From assembly GCA_024763075.1 (NCBI GenBank), contig JANTGF010000001.1, positions 54,900-118,899 on the forward strand: a stretch of 64,000 nucleotides of DNA, in the 5' to 3' direction. This stretch comes from Bacteroidales bacterium (GTDB lineage Bacteria; Bacteroidota; Bacteroidia; Bacteroidales; VadinHA17). Positions 26,398 to 36,068 of the stretch are shown one piece after another. Within the stretch, counting starts at the first letter, position 1, and each line of letters begins with the position of its first letter. The translations under genes and the position numbers were made by a program. The notes below the pieces were generated by a model that had not been told where the DNA came from, did no database searches, and saw only the letters and a list, made by a program, of their open reading frames with translations.

Positions 26398-28515
26398 ATG
26401 CATCTGTTTACCCGTTTCTTCTTTCGATTTCTGGTTGTTGCATTGTTTTTTGTTCTTATTCCGGCTCCCCTGGTAGGGCAGTCAAATATGAACATTGAGG
26501 CATTAAAAAAGGAACTTGCAGCTGCAACCAGTGATACGGGAAAAGTAGAGTACCTGTTTAAAATCGGTAATCTTTTTATGGATGGCCCTTCCGACTCCCT
26601 TTTGTATTATTATGGAGAAGCGCTGAACCTTATCCATGAAAATCTTTCACATCTAAGTGAAAACCAAAACGAAAACAGTGAAATCATCCGGAAATTTCAA
26701 AACTATGAATTGCGTGCTTACATCGAGTTTGGTATCGAATATTTTTTCCGTAGTGAATACACCACAGCTCTTGAGTATTATTTCAAAGCATTAAAAATTG
26801 CTGAGCGTTTGAATGATGATGAGGTGATTTCGGAATGCCATAGTGAAATAGGCATTGTTTACAAAAGCCAGGGTAAATATGATCTGGCGCTTGTCCATAA
26901 CGGGGAGGCTCTTGAATATGCCCGTCATTCCGGTGACTCATCCTGGACAGCTGTGTGCTATGCCAATCAGGGAGCAATATATTTAAAGAAAGGATATTTT
27001 ACAATTGCACTAAGTAACTACCTTACAGCACTGAAGACCTTTGAAAAACTGGATCAAAAACGCAGAATGGGAGCCTGTTATCTTAATGTGGGGAAAATCT
27101 ATGCTGCGCAAAGTGATTTTGAGCCTGCGCTTAAATACTATAATCTTGCTTTGGTTAATTCTCTTGAAACCGGTAGTAAAATTAATGTGGCCGAAAGTTA
27201 TCAGAGTTTGGGTCAGGCCTGGTTGAATAAAAAGCGACCCAAAGTAGCCAGAAATTATCTGGACAGCGCATTGGTCATATTGAATGAGTCAGGTTACAGC
27301 CATGGAATGAACAACTGTTTTTCCAATATTGGACATACCTATAAACTGGAGCACCAATATATCAAAGCTGCGGAGTATTATCGAAAGGCACTTGAATTAT
27401 CCATTAAGGAAGATAATCCTCCGGGTATTGCTGAATCTTTTATCAATCTGTCAGAAATCAAATATCTGGAACAGAATCTTTCAGAAGCGCTGGATCTGGC
27501 CCGCAACGGTCTGGATAATGCAGAGAAGTCTGAGAACCTTGAAACCCAAATGGCGGCATACGCTTTGCTGGCACAGATCAATGAACAAATGGGGAATAAT
27601 AAAAAAGCACTGGCGTATTATAAACAATTTTCCCGGATAAAAGACAGCCTCTTTAATGAAAGCAAATACAAGTCACTTCGTGAAACAGAAGTCAAATTTG
27701 AAACAGAAAAAAAAGAAAACCAGCTTGCCTTGCTTACAAAAAAAAATGAGATACAACAATTAAAGCTGGAACGAAGACGCAATCTGTTGTATGTTTCTGT
27801 AACTGGTATATTGTTGATTTTGTTGATAAGCTATCTTCTGATCAGGCAAAGCCGGATAAAATCAAAGCAACAGGCCATTGATCTTGAACAACGTTTGCTC
27901 CGCTCGCAAATGAACCCACACTTTATTTTTAACTCGCTCATTGCCATTCAGAGTTTTATTTACAAAAGTGACCCCTTGAAGGCTGGTGATTTTTTAGCCA
28001 AATTTGCTGATTTAATGCGTCTCACACTGGAACATTCACGGGTTGAGTTGGTACCGCTTACCAATGAACTGAAAATGCTGACTGCTTATCTTGATTTGCA
28101 GGTGCTGCGTTTCGAAAATAAGTTTGAATACAAAATTTCCCTGACAGGGAATATTGACAAAGAAATTATGACTATCCCTCCTATGTTTGCCCAGCCTTTT
28201 TTGGAAAATTCCATTGAACACGGATTAAGATACAAGAGTGAAAAAGGGCATTTGAATATTATTTATTCCCTGATAAGTGACCGCTGTATCAAAATAATAG
28301 TTGAAGATGATGGTATCGGACGTAAAAAAGCCGGGAATATCGGAAAGAATAAACATCACAGGTCGCTTTCCAATAAAATTGCCAGAGAGAGGTTATCTGT
28401 TTTAAGTAAGAAATATAAACACAGGTTTAATTTTGAAGTGGTTGACTTAAAGGATGAATCTGGTCAGGCTAATGGGACCAGAGTTACGATAACACTCCCC
28501 GTTAAATGGATATAA
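26398..28515 (+). CDS. TPR-containing sensor histidine kinase, LytS/YehU type
   Basis: The 705-residue protein has an N-terminal signal or membrane segment (about 8-24), a periplasmic array of tetratricopeptide repeats (about 50-415) and a coiled coil (430-460). One transmembrane helix (462-482) then leads to a cytoplasmic His_kinase domain. The phosphoacceptor is H508 in QMNPHFIFNSL. The ATP-binding part shows NSIEHGL (604-610) and DDGIGRKKAG (637-646). It is paired with the LytTR regulator 34 bases downstream. Five T9SS cargo genes follow, so it may sense an envelope state and control cell-surface proteins; this is inference. Confidence 0.93.
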   Translation: MHLFTRFFFRFLVVALFFVLIPAPLVGQSNMNIEALKKELAAATSDTGKVEYLFKIGNLFMDGPSDSLLYYYGEALNLIHENLSHLSENQNENSEIIRKFQNYELRAYIEFGIEYFFRSEYTTALEYYFKALKIAERLNDDEVISECHSEIGIVYKSQGKYDLALVHNGEALEYARHSGDSSWTAVCYANQGAIYLKKGYFTIALSNYLTALKTFEKLDQKRRMGACYLNVGKIYAAQSDFEPALKYYNLALVNSLETGSKINVAESYQSLGQAWLNKKRPKVARNYLDSALVILNESGYSHGMNNCFSNIGHTYKLEHQYIKAAEYYRKALELSIKEDNPPGIAESFINLSEIKYLEQNLSEALDLARNGLDNAEKSENLETQMAAYALLAQINEQMGNNKKALAYYKQFSRIKDSLFNESKYKSLRETEVKFETEKKENQLALLTKKNEIQQLKLERRRNLLYVSVTGILLILLISYLLIRQSRIKSKQQAIDLEQRLLRSQMNPHFIFNSLIAIQSFIYKSDPLKAGDFLAKFADLMRLTLEHSRVELVPLTNELKMLTAYLDLQVLRFENKFEYKISLTGNIDKEIMTIPPMFAQPFLENSIEHGLRYKSEKGHLNIIYSLISDRCIKIIVEDDGIGRKKAGNIGKNKHHRSLSNKIARERLSVLSKKYKHRFNFEVVDLKDESGQANGTRVTITLPVKWI

Positions 28516-28549
28516 ATTTATTAACTTTATCTTTTTAAAGCTTTACCAA

Positions 28550-29287
28550 ATGATTTCAATAGCCGTTATAGATGATGAAACCAGAGCCCGGGAAACAATT
28601 ATTGATATTCTTGGACTAAGCCCTGTTGAGTTGAGCATAGTTGGTGAAGCTGATAGTGTGAATTCAGCTTACGAATTGATTGTTTCAAAATCGCCTGACC
28701 TTATACTTCTGGACATTAACCTGCCCGATGGTACGGGTTTCGATTTAATGAAAAAGTTCGACAAAATCCTTTTTAAAGTAGTCTTTATTACAGCCCATCA
28801 GGAGTATGCCTTAAAAGCATTTAAGTACAGTGCAGTAGATTATATTATGAAACCCATCACCGCAGCCGAATTGCTTGGGGCTGTTGAAAAAGTACAGGAT
28901 GGTTTAAGCAAAGAAGAAACAGCCCTGAAGCTTAACACTCTTTTACTAAATCTGGAAAAACTTAAGAAAATAGTCCTTAAAACTGCTGAAAGCATCCATA
29001 TTATCAATGTTTCGCAAATCATTCGTTGTGAAGCCGATGTGAATTATACTGTCTTTTTCCTTGCTGATGGGAAAAAACTGCTGGTTTCCAAACCCTTAAA
29101 AGAATTTGACGAATTACTTACAACGGCAGGTTTTTTCAGGACACACCAGTCCCACCTGGTGAACCTTGAGCATATTTCAAGGTACGATAAATCGGATGGC
29201 GGATATTTAGTAATGGACAATAATGTAACCGTTCCGGTTTCTGTTAGAAAAAAAGACCAATTGTTTGATTTCTTCGAAAAATTATAG
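28550..29287 (+). CDS. LytTR-family response regulator
   Basis: The 245-residue protein has a receiver domain with acidic pair D8/D9, phosphoacceptor D55 in LILLDINLPDG and the conserved Lys in DYIMKPI. A C-terminal LytTR DNA-binding domain follows (ILKTAESIHIINVSQIIRCEAD onward, ending FRTHQSHLVNLEHI). It is the partner of the TPR kinase immediately upstream. LytTR proteins bind pairs of direct repeats about two helical turns apart; such a pair lies 42-77 bases downstream of this gene. Confidence 0.95.
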   Translation: MISIAVIDDETRARETIIDILGLSPVELSIVGEADSVNSAYELIVSKSPDLILLDINLPDGTGFDLMKKFDKILFKVVFITAHQEYALKAFKYSAVDYIMKPITAAELLGAVEKVQDGLSKEETALKLNTLLLNLEKLKKIVLKTAESIHIINVSQIIRCEADVNYTVFFLADGKKLLVSKPLKEFDELLTTAGFFRTHQSHLVNLEHISRYDKSDGGYLVMDNNVTVPVSVRKKDQLFDFFEKL

Positions 29288-29328
29288 CATTCATAAAACA
29301 ATTCTTATTATTCTTCCTGCCTGGCTAT

Positions 29329-29364
29329 AACGAATAATCATTTACTTCCAACGAATAATCATTT
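29329..29364 (+). promoter_or_regulatory. Direct-repeat pair, candidate LytTR operator
   Basis: AACGAATAATCATTT occurs twice without mismatch (29329-29343 and 29350-29364), 21 bases from start to start. Placement on the same helix face, two turns apart, is the arrangement bound by LytTR regulators such as AgrA. The pair lies 58-93 bases upstream of the stand-alone LytTR gene. An inverted repeat TTCCGG...CCGGAA (29376-29418) sits between operator and ATG. No clear -7 box was found; TAAATTGG (29392) is the nearest. Confidence 0.55.
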
Positions 29365-29421
29365 GCCCCATCTTTTCCGGAGACTCTAATGTAAATTGGA
29401 CTAGTTTTTAATCCGGAAGAC

Positions 29422-29754
29422 ATGAAAATTGGTTCAAACAATCAGCTGTTATTTTTTAAAAATGAAACCGTGCTCAGGTTTAAGGCCATGGGCGGGCGTA
29501 CGATGATTTTTTTTACCGATGGCAGAAGTCAGGAAGTCGATGAATCCATTGACAACATCGAAAAGCAACTGAAAGATTCAGATTTTATCCGTATCCACAG
29601 TTTACACATTGTAAATGTAAACTTCATCACTCAAATCTTTAATGGTCCTGATGATTTTGTTGAACTAAATGATCACAAAGTATTACCAATAAACAAAAAA
29701 CAAAAAAAAATTCTGGTTGAACTTTTATCAAATCACTTAAACAAACACATATGA
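29422..29754 (+). CDS. Stand-alone LytTR DNA-binding domain protein
   Basis: A 110-residue protein made up only of a LytTR domain: FFKNETVLRFKAMGGRTMIF, DGRSQEVDESIDNIEKQL and FIRIHSLHIVNVNFITQIF align with the domain of the regulator upstream, but there is no receiver. It may act as an unphosphorylated regulator or as a competitor or modulator of the full-length regulator. Its stop overlaps the ATG of the first T9SS cargo gene (ATGA), so it is translationally coupled to that gene. Confidence 0.9.
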   Translation: MKIGSNNQLLFFKNETVLRFKAMGGRTMIFFTDGRSQEVDESIDNIEKQLKDSDFIRIHSLHIVNVNFITQIFNGPDDFVELNDHKVLPINKKQKKILVELLSNHLNKHI

Positions 29755-30743
29755 AAAAACTAGCTTTACTTTTAACCTTTTCTATTTTCCTTTTCACTTC
29801 TTCTTTGGCACAGGAACATGCAAGATTTTCATTTACCGGAGTAAATGCAGGTAGGGGAACATTTACAAATGCTGTTCTGTCTGGTTTTGCCTGGACAGCA
29901 ACCGGGGCTATAAACGGATTTGTTCAAATTAAAGACAATGAAGTTTTTGATGATGGAAATGATTTTGAAACTGTTTTCGGACAGGCAAATAATGCCGGGA
30001 ATCTTCGTATTCAGACTTATCCGAATGGTGCAGGGACCAAGGGTAAACCCATCCAGTCAAAAGCAAAACTTACCCTGAACTTTGATCAGATCACTCCTTC
30101 TGAAGGCTGGGGATTTTGTTTGGTTGATATTGATGTCGAAAACTGTTTGATTTCTGCAATTGATGAAAACGACAAAGATGTGTCAGTTGAGGCTATCGAT
30201 AGCTGGCTTATCCAATTGTTTGATGCCAATCTGGTGGAAGATAGTATCAACCTTCCGAAATGGGACAGTGCACATGCGGCACTACTGGGTTCTGATACTC
30301 CGGATGATTATACGGTTTATGACAGTCTTGTTATCGGAGGGATGCCTTCCAGCGAAGCCCCGGCTGCATTTTTTCAACCAAACATCCCGTTAAAATCCCT
30401 GACCATTGACTTTGAGAACCTGCAGCAAGCTGCTTATACTTCGTATCATTTTTATTTGGCCGCACAAACTACAACTTCTGTTTTAAGAAGTGAGAACAGT
30501 TCATTTCACATTTTTCCCAATCCGGCTAAAGATGAGTTTAAAATTTACAGCCCGGAATTAAAAACTTGGGGAGGTACGATTGAACTTTATAACCTTACGG
30601 GAAGGAAACTCATTGGAAAATACACTTGCAAAGGAGCAGAAGAATGTAAAATTGATGTTAGCGCTTTACAAAGTGGCGTGTATATCTGCCGGATACGAAC
30701 GAAAAACAGAAATGCAACAGAGAAATTAATCATCCAGAAATAA
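29751..30743 (+). CDS. T9SS cargo protein with unknown body domain
   Basis: The 330-residue protein has a signal peptide (1-20, cleavage after SSLA), a body of about 225 residues that I do not recognise (rich in Asp and Asn, beta-type), and a C-terminal type A T9SS sorting domain (251-330: FPNPAKDEF, ELYNLTGRKLI, SALQSGVYICRI). It should be exported by Sec, secreted by T9SS and probably attached to the surface. The start overlaps the stand-alone LytTR gene. The sorting-domain DNA is about 91 percent identical to that of the next gene. Confidence 0.9.
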   Translation: MKKLALLLTFSIFLFTSSLAQEHARFSFTGVNAGRGTFTNAVLSGFAWTATGAINGFVQIKDNEVFDDGNDFETVFGQANNAGNLRIQTYPNGAGTKGKPIQSKAKLTLNFDQITPSEGWGFCLVDIDVENCLISAIDENDKDVSVEAIDSWLIQLFDANLVEDSINLPKWDSAHAALLGSDTPDDYTVYDSLVIGGMPSSEAPAAFFQPNIPLKSLTIDFENLQQAAYTSYHFYLAAQTTTSVLRSENSSFHIFPNPAKDEFKIYSPELKTWGGTIELYNLTGRKLIGKYTCKGAEECKIDVSALQSGVYICRIRTKNRNATEKLIIQK

Positions 30744-30762
30744 TAATGAAAACAAAAAAACC

Positions 30763-32892
30763 ATGAAAACAAAATCTGGAATTTTCACCTTACTGCTTTT
30801 ATGCAGCGTATTGAACGCACAACAATGGTATGTCCAAAGTTCACCTTCAGCAGGTAATGGACTGAGAGCGGTTTATTTTGTGTCGCAAACTACCGGATGG
30901 ATAGGTGGAGCCAATGGTATCATAATGAAAACCATGGATGGAGGTGTTAATTGGACGCTGCAAAGTCTTTCAACAACATCCACTATTCTGGATATTCATT
31001 TTACCGACAGTCAAACAGGATTCTTATGTTGCGGCAACGGAAAAATCTTCAAAACTTCCAACGGAGGTGAAGACTGGGTGGAGAAAAACAGCGGAGGATC
31101 ATATGCAATGATTGGGATGTACTTTCGTGATGCCACAAACGGATATGCCGTTGGGGGACCGACCATTGGGAAAGGTGTTATATTAAGAACTTCGGATGGT
31201 GGCGAAACATGGAGTTCTTATGATGGCCCTACTGGAAACCAGCTACGGACCGCGCACTTTTTTAACGATTCGTATGGCCTTGTCGCTGGTGCTGACGGTT
31301 ATTTTTTCAAAACCACAAATGGTGGTAAAGACTGGCATAAGGTATATCACAGTTCCACAGGAACTGTTTTTAAAATGTTTTATACAAGTGCCAATACTGC
31401 ATATGCTGCCAGTGGTCTGGCTGTGCTTTTAAAAACAACAGAAAAAGATACAAACTGGACCGAGACCACCATCACAGGTGTTCCTGAATATACGGGAGCC
31501 AACTCACTTTACTTTATGAGTGATTCTGAAGGCTGGGTTGCTTTGGATAACGGGCGTATCGCACATATAACAAACGGAGGTGTCAATATTGAGGTGCAAA
31601 ATACTGGTACGACCAATGACCTTAAAGACATTTTCTTCTACGATGCATCACATGGATGGGCTGTTGGCGAGGCGGGCGTTCTGCTTTCTACAAACCCGGG
31701 CTCACAAAGTGGTAACATGACCCTTGTAGGCCAGATTAGTAATATTTTGTCAAAGGGGCCATTTTATGTTGTGGACGACAAGGCTTATATCAGCATGAAC
31801 AACAGCGACAGCCATGTTTACACCCTTAATATTTTTGACATCTCAAACCCGGCCTCACCGGCCCTGCAGGGTAGCGTTGATTTTCAGTGTTGTATTTTCG
31901 GTGTTTATGCCGCTGGGAATTACGTGTATGTATCCGGCCCTGAAAACAAACTGTTCATTGTTGATATAAGCGATCCTGCGAATCCTGTTAAAAAAGGAAG
32001 TTCTGGGGTTCTTGGCCTTGAAAGGCTGGTTGTATCAGGCAATTATGCCTATATAACAAGCGACGGTAACGAAGTTTGGGTTGTTGATGTCAGCAACCCC
32101 GATGCACCTGCATATACCGGCAAATATAGTACCCCTGGAGTAGCCAAAGATGTAGCTATTACGGGTGATACCCTTTTTGTTGCATGTACCAATCAGGGTT
32201 TAAGGGTGGTTGATGTCAGCGATTCCACCAACCCTGTGGAAATAGGGGCATACAATACACCGGGCTGGGCCTTGGACGTTTATTCATCAGGAAACTACGT
32301 TTACGTTGGTGCGATGAATGAAGGCCTGCGTGTAATTGATGTGAGCGACCCGGCCAACCCCTTGGAAACCGGTTCAGTAAGTGGTCTCGGGCTGACGATG
32401 AGGGTTAGCGGGTCGGGTAATTATGTGTATGCCACCGCAGCTAATGTCGTTACGATGATCAATGTATCCTATCCTACACAACCTCACATCGTGGGAAGTT
32501 ACGAAACAGAAAGCGGACCCTCCGGAGCGATAGAAGATATCCTGTGTATAGGTGAGTATATTTATGTAGCCGATAGATACTCGGGGTTTTATATTCTGCA
32601 AAATGACCTGATAAGTAGTGAAGATGAATTATCAGTGCCCCGTTTGCTTGATGTTACTGTATTTCCCAATCCGGCTAAAGATGAGTTTGAAATTTACAGC
32701 CAGGAATTAAAAACTGGGGGAGGTAGGATTGAACTTTATAACCTTACGGGCAGGAAACTCATTGAAAAATACATTAGCAAAGGAGCAGAAGAATGTAAAA
32801 TCGATGTTAGCGCTTTACAAAGTGGCGTGTATATCTGCCGGATACGAATAGAAAACGGAAGTGTAACGAAGAAATTAATTATTCAAAAATAA
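30763..32892 (+). CDS. T9SS cargo protein with BNR/Ycf48-like and LVIVD beta-propellers
   Basis: The 709-residue protein has a signal peptide (1-19), then a BNR/photosystem-II-assembly-type propeller (about 20-315) with repeated GxxLLRTSDGGETW-like units (KTMDGGVNW, KTSNGGEDW, KTTNGGKDW). A second propeller of LVIVD repeats follows (about 320-625; LFIVDISDPANPV, VWVVDVSNPDAPA, LRVVDVSDSTNPV), then a T9SS sorting domain (630-709). Surface adhesive or binding role is likely but not shown. It follows the previous cargo gene by 19 bases and was probably co-transcribed. Confidence 0.92.
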   Translation: MKTKSGIFTLLLLCSVLNAQQWYVQSSPSAGNGLRAVYFVSQTTGWIGGANGIIMKTMDGGVNWTLQSLSTTSTILDIHFTDSQTGFLCCGNGKIFKTSNGGEDWVEKNSGGSYAMIGMYFRDATNGYAVGGPTIGKGVILRTSDGGETWSSYDGPTGNQLRTAHFFNDSYGLVAGADGYFFKTTNGGKDWHKVYHSSTGTVFKMFYTSANTAYAASGLAVLLKTTEKDTNWTETTITGVPEYTGANSLYFMSDSEGWVALDNGRIAHITNGGVNIEVQNTGTTNDLKDIFFYDASHGWAVGEAGVLLSTNPGSQSGNMTLVGQISNILSKGPFYVVDDKAYISMNNSDSHVYTLNIFDISNPASPALQGSVDFQCCIFGVYAAGNYVYVSGPENKLFIVDISDPANPVKKGSSGVLGLERLVVSGNYAYITSDGNEVWVVDVSNPDAPAYTGKYSTPGVAKDVAITGDTLFVACTNQGLRVVDVSDSTNPVEIGAYNTPGWALDVYSSGNYVYVGAMNEGLRVIDVSDPANPLETGSVSGLGLTMRVSGSGNYVYATAANVVTMINVSYPTQPHIVGSYETESGPSGAIEDILCIGEYIYVADRYSGFYILQNDLISSEDELSVPRLLDVTVFPNPAKDEFEIYSQELKTGGGRIELYNLTGRKLIEKYISKGAEECKIDVSALQSGVYICRIRIENGSVTKKLIIQK

Positions 32893-32948
32893 GAATCTCT
32901 GTAGCTTTTCACAAATCGGTACGAGGTGACAATAAGATCTTAAAAAAA

Positions 32949-34595
32949 ATGAAAAAAATAGTACAAATATTAGCAATGGCCTTTTTGCTCTCTTTAACAG
33001 TTTATTCGCAAAATAGAGAAGTGAAAGAAGGAACACATGAACGTAATATTTCCCGGCACATGCAAGGGCAACAACTAATTAGCGATGATTTCTACGGTAT
33101 TAAAGGTTACCCCATGGAAACATCAGAACTCAGATCACCTTCGAAGGATTGGCTTTTATGGGATTTGTCATTTAACTTACAGTGGGATGCTGCTGAATCA
33201 ATCTGGAAATACACTCGCAAATACTATTATTACTACGATGAAAACTATAACCTGAGTGAGAAATCAGTGCAATGGCCAGATGGTTCAGGACTAATAGAAA
33301 AGAATACTTACTATTATGACGAAAACAATAACCTTCTTGAAGAAAGGGTTTTCGATTATGATTCTTCAGAGTGGGTTATCCAAAGAAAGATTATATACTA
33401 TTATGATGAGAATGATAAACTATGGCAAGAACTTACCAAGACGTGGGATGGTTCAGAATTTAAAAATTACTCTAAAACCGTTTATGTATATGATGAAAAC
33501 ACCAATATAGATTATTATATTACTCAATACTGGATAACTGATAAGTGGATTAATTCCTCCAAGTGGATCTATTACTATGATCAAGCCAGCAAACTTTATG
33601 AAATAGATGGTAAAACCTGGGATGGTGATGAATCTGTATGGGTAAATTTATTTCAACATTTTCTTACACGTGATGAAGAAACCGGCAACCTGATAATGAT
33701 GTTGTCTGAACATTGGAATGATGAGGATAATATATGGGAAAAAAGTCTTAGGCAGTCTTTTTATTATGATGATGATTATTATCATATTATAACGGTAGCT
33801 GAGAGGTGGATTAATGAAGGGTCGGGCTGGCAGAATATATTCAAGCAATTATACTACTACCTGCCAGCAGGAAGTGAAAAGGTGAACCATAAAAATACCG
33901 ATCTTGATAAATCCATTGAGGATATGCAAACAACAGAAGATGTGATCGTTATAGGCCAGGGTGAAAAATCAGGAAGAAATATGTCACTGATTGGTGTAGA
34001 AGTCCTGATCGACTCCGTCCTGCATACTTCCGACGGTGACCTGGAATTTACCTTATCACATAATGGCATCACGAAAACCATTATTTGCCAGGCAGGGGGT
34101 GACGGGGATAATTTCATAAACACAACAATAACAGACAGGGGTATGGATAGTGTCTCGAATGGAAGGGCACCATTTTTAGGCATTTATAAACCGGAAAATC
34201 CTTTATTACCCTTTGTAGGTGTTGACCCGGAGGGCATATGGACATTAAGTATTTACGATGGAGTTGCTGGTAATACGGGTACATTGAAAGCCTGGGGGTT
34301 AAATCTCATTTATGATTCCAACAGTGCCGTTGGTGTTGAACATTCTGAAGCACATTCTTTTAAGATATTCCCAAATCCGGCAAGTTCTGTTGTCAGGCTG
34401 CAGTTGTCAGCCCTTAGTCAGCAGCCTGCGATTGTAAAAATTTACGATTTGAATGGCAGGAAACTGATTGAAAAAAAATACACAAAAGGAACAGAAACAA
34501 TTGAACTGGATGTAAGCCATTTGAAAAGCGGCATCTATTTCATTCAGATGACAATGGGAAACAATACCCTGACCAAAAAAATAATATTAAAATAA
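32949..34595 (+). CDS. T9SS cargo protein with Tyr-rich YYYDEN repeats and a P domain
   Basis: The 548-residue protein has a signal peptide (1-20), then about seven repeats of 28-36 residues (about 70-300) built on YYYDEN followed by a W-DGS-W segment (YYYYDENYNLSEKSV, TYYYDENNNLLEERV, IIYYYDENDKLWQEL). A proprotein-convertase P (Homo B) domain (about 335-455; VEVLIDSVLHTSDGDLEFTL, GIWTLSIYDGVAGNTGTL) precedes the sorting domain (468-548). No protease domain is present, so the P domain is a free beta-sandwich module. The repeat family is not one I can name with confidence. Confidence 0.88.
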   Translation: MKKIVQILAMAFLLSLTVYSQNREVKEGTHERNISRHMQGQQLISDDFYGIKGYPMETSELRSPSKDWLLWDLSFNLQWDAAESIWKYTRKYYYYYDENYNLSEKSVQWPDGSGLIEKNTYYYDENNNLLEERVFDYDSSEWVIQRKIIYYYDENDKLWQELTKTWDGSEFKNYSKTVYVYDENTNIDYYITQYWITDKWINSSKWIYYYDQASKLYEIDGKTWDGDESVWVNLFQHFLTRDEETGNLIMMLSEHWNDEDNIWEKSLRQSFYYDDDYYHIITVAERWINEGSGWQNIFKQLYYYLPAGSEKVNHKNTDLDKSIEDMQTTEDVIVIGQGEKSGRNMSLIGVEVLIDSVLHTSDGDLEFTLSHNGITKTIICQAGGDGDNFINTTITDRGMDSVSNGRAPFLGIYKPENPLLPFVGVDPEGIWTLSIYDGVAGNTGTLKAWGLNLIYDSNSAVGVEHSEAHSFKIFPNPASSVVRLQLSALSQQPAIVKIYDLNGRKLIEKKYTKGTETIELDVSHLKSGIYFIQMTMGNNTLTKKIILK

Positions 34596-34675
34596 TAACG
34601 TGGCTTGATGTGAGGCAAAACGAATATGCAAAACCTATTCTTTGCTTCATATAAGCACACAAAAACCATACTACT

Positions 34676-36058
34676 ATGAAACATTTTTTCACAATGATTT
34701 ATGCAATTGCAACAATTGCCTTTATGATGCCTTTTACAGGCGCTGCACAACAAACTTATGTGCCTGATGATAATTTTGAACAGAGCTTAATTGACCTTGG
34801 ACTTGATTCGGGTCCGCTTAATGATTCCGTACCGACAGCCAATATCGATACACTAACATCTCTTAATATCTGGGAGAAAGAAATATCAGATCTTACAGGC
34901 ATTGAGGATTTTGCGGCCCTGAAGGAACTGGATTGTTATGACAACACTATCACCACGCTCGACCTGAGTAGTTGTACAGCATTGGAAGACCTGGAATGCT
35001 ACAGAAACGGGATGACTTCACTCAATGTGAGCACTTGTTCTGCGCTGGTTTACCTGCGTTGTTACGACAATTCGCTAACGTCTCTCGATGTAAGTGGCTG
35101 TACTTCCCTGGAGTTCTTAAATTGCAAAATAAATTCGATTACTTCACTTGACGTGCGCAACTGCCCGGCACTGGAAGAAATTGTTTGTATTGAAAACTCA
35201 CTCACCTCGATAAACACCGATGGCCTCAAAGCATTAAAATACCTGTATTGTTACGACAACGAGCTTACTTCACTCGATGTAAGTACAAATAGTGCCATGT
35301 ATGATCTGCAATGTAATAATAATGCCATGACTACTTTAAATGCAAACGGATGCGCAGACCTGGATTGGTTATTTTGTTCTGAAAATGCGCTTACTTCGAT
35401 CAATATAAGTAACTGCACTTCCCTGAGCTGGTTAATATGCAGTGACAATCTGCTTACTTCTCTTGATGTGAGTACCGATACAACATTAGCATCCATCATG
35501 TGTAACAACAATTTACTGACTTCTCTGGATGTAAGTAAGAATTTAAACTTATTGCAGTTGATCTGCCATGATAACACACTCACATCTCTTAATCTGAAAA
35601 ATGGAAATAACTCAAATATGACGGGTGATGAAGATTATGCAGGCATGGATGCGAGGGCAAATCCAAACCTGACGTGTATTCAGGTTGATGATGCTGATGC
35701 TTCTTCGGGATATCAGTACTGGTACACAGATGCTGCAGCAAATTTTTCAGAAAATTGCGGAGTTAATGCTGTTGAAGATCTTTTTTCTGAATCAGATATA
35801 ATCTTTTATCCAAACCCTGCTATGAACAATCTTAAAATTCAAAGTCTGCCCGCCGGTCAGGCGGGTTTAAAGTTTAAAGTTCAAAGCATTGTAATTGAGA
35901 TATTTGATTTGAATGGTAAGAAACTCCACGAAAAGTACATCCCGGCAGGAACAGAAGAAGTGACGGTGGATGTGAGTGGTTTGAAGAGTGGGGTTTATTT
36001 CTGCAAAGTAAGTACAGAAGAACAATCGATCACGAAGAAATTTATTATTCAAAAATAA
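34676..36058 (+). CDS. T9SS cargo protein with cysteine-ladder leucine-rich repeats
   Basis: The 460-residue protein has a signal peptide (1-24), a short region YVPDDNFEQSLIDLGLD, then about 11 leucine-rich repeats of 21 residues (about 60-300), pattern LTSLDVSxCTxLxxLxCxxN. Most repeats carry Cys at the same position, giving an internal ladder. A sorting domain follows (about 378-460). The sorting domain is interrupted by an in-frame insertion, SLPAGQAGLKFKVQS, encoded by a palindrome plus short tandem repeats. Probable surface adhesin. Confidence 0.9.
   Translation: MKHFFTMIYAIATIAFMMPFTGAAQQTYVPDDNFEQSLIDLGLDSGPLNDSVPTANIDTLTSLNIWEKEISDLTGIEDFAALKELDCYDNTITTLDLSSCTALEDLECYRNGMTSLNVSTCSALVYLRCYDNSLTSLDVSGCTSLEFLNCKINSITSLDVRNCPALEEIVCIENSLTSINTDGLKALKYLYCYDNELTSLDVSTNSAMYDLQCNNNAMTTLNANGCADLDWLFCSENALTSINISNCTSLSWLICSDNLLTSLDVSTDTTLASIMCNNNLLTSLDVSKNLNLLQLICHDNTLTSLNLKNGNNSNMTGDEDYAGMDARANPNLTCIQVDDADASSGYQYWYTDAAANFSENCGVNAVEDLFSESDIIFYPNPAMNNLKIQSLPAGQAGLKFKVQSIVIEIFDLNGKKLHEKYIPAGTEEVTVDVSGLKSGVYFCKVSTEEQSITKKFIIQK
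35849..35886 (+). repeat. Palindrome plus triplicated motif inserted in a sorting domain
   Basis: CCCGCC-GGTCA-GGCGGG (35849-35865) forms a perfect 6-bp stem, followed by TTTAAAG-TTTAAAG-TTCAAAG (35866-35886). Both stay in frame and encode residues PAGQAGLKFKVQS in a loop of the T9SS sorting domain. The sorting domains of neighbouring genes lack it. Confidence 0.8.
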
Positions 36059-36068
36059 GAATAAGATT

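Noticed and set aside
29392..29399. TAAATTGG as the -7 box of the stand-alone LytTR gene
   Set aside because: It departs from TAnnTTTG at an otherwise constant position and has no -33 box at 19 bases; mentioned only as the nearest candidate.
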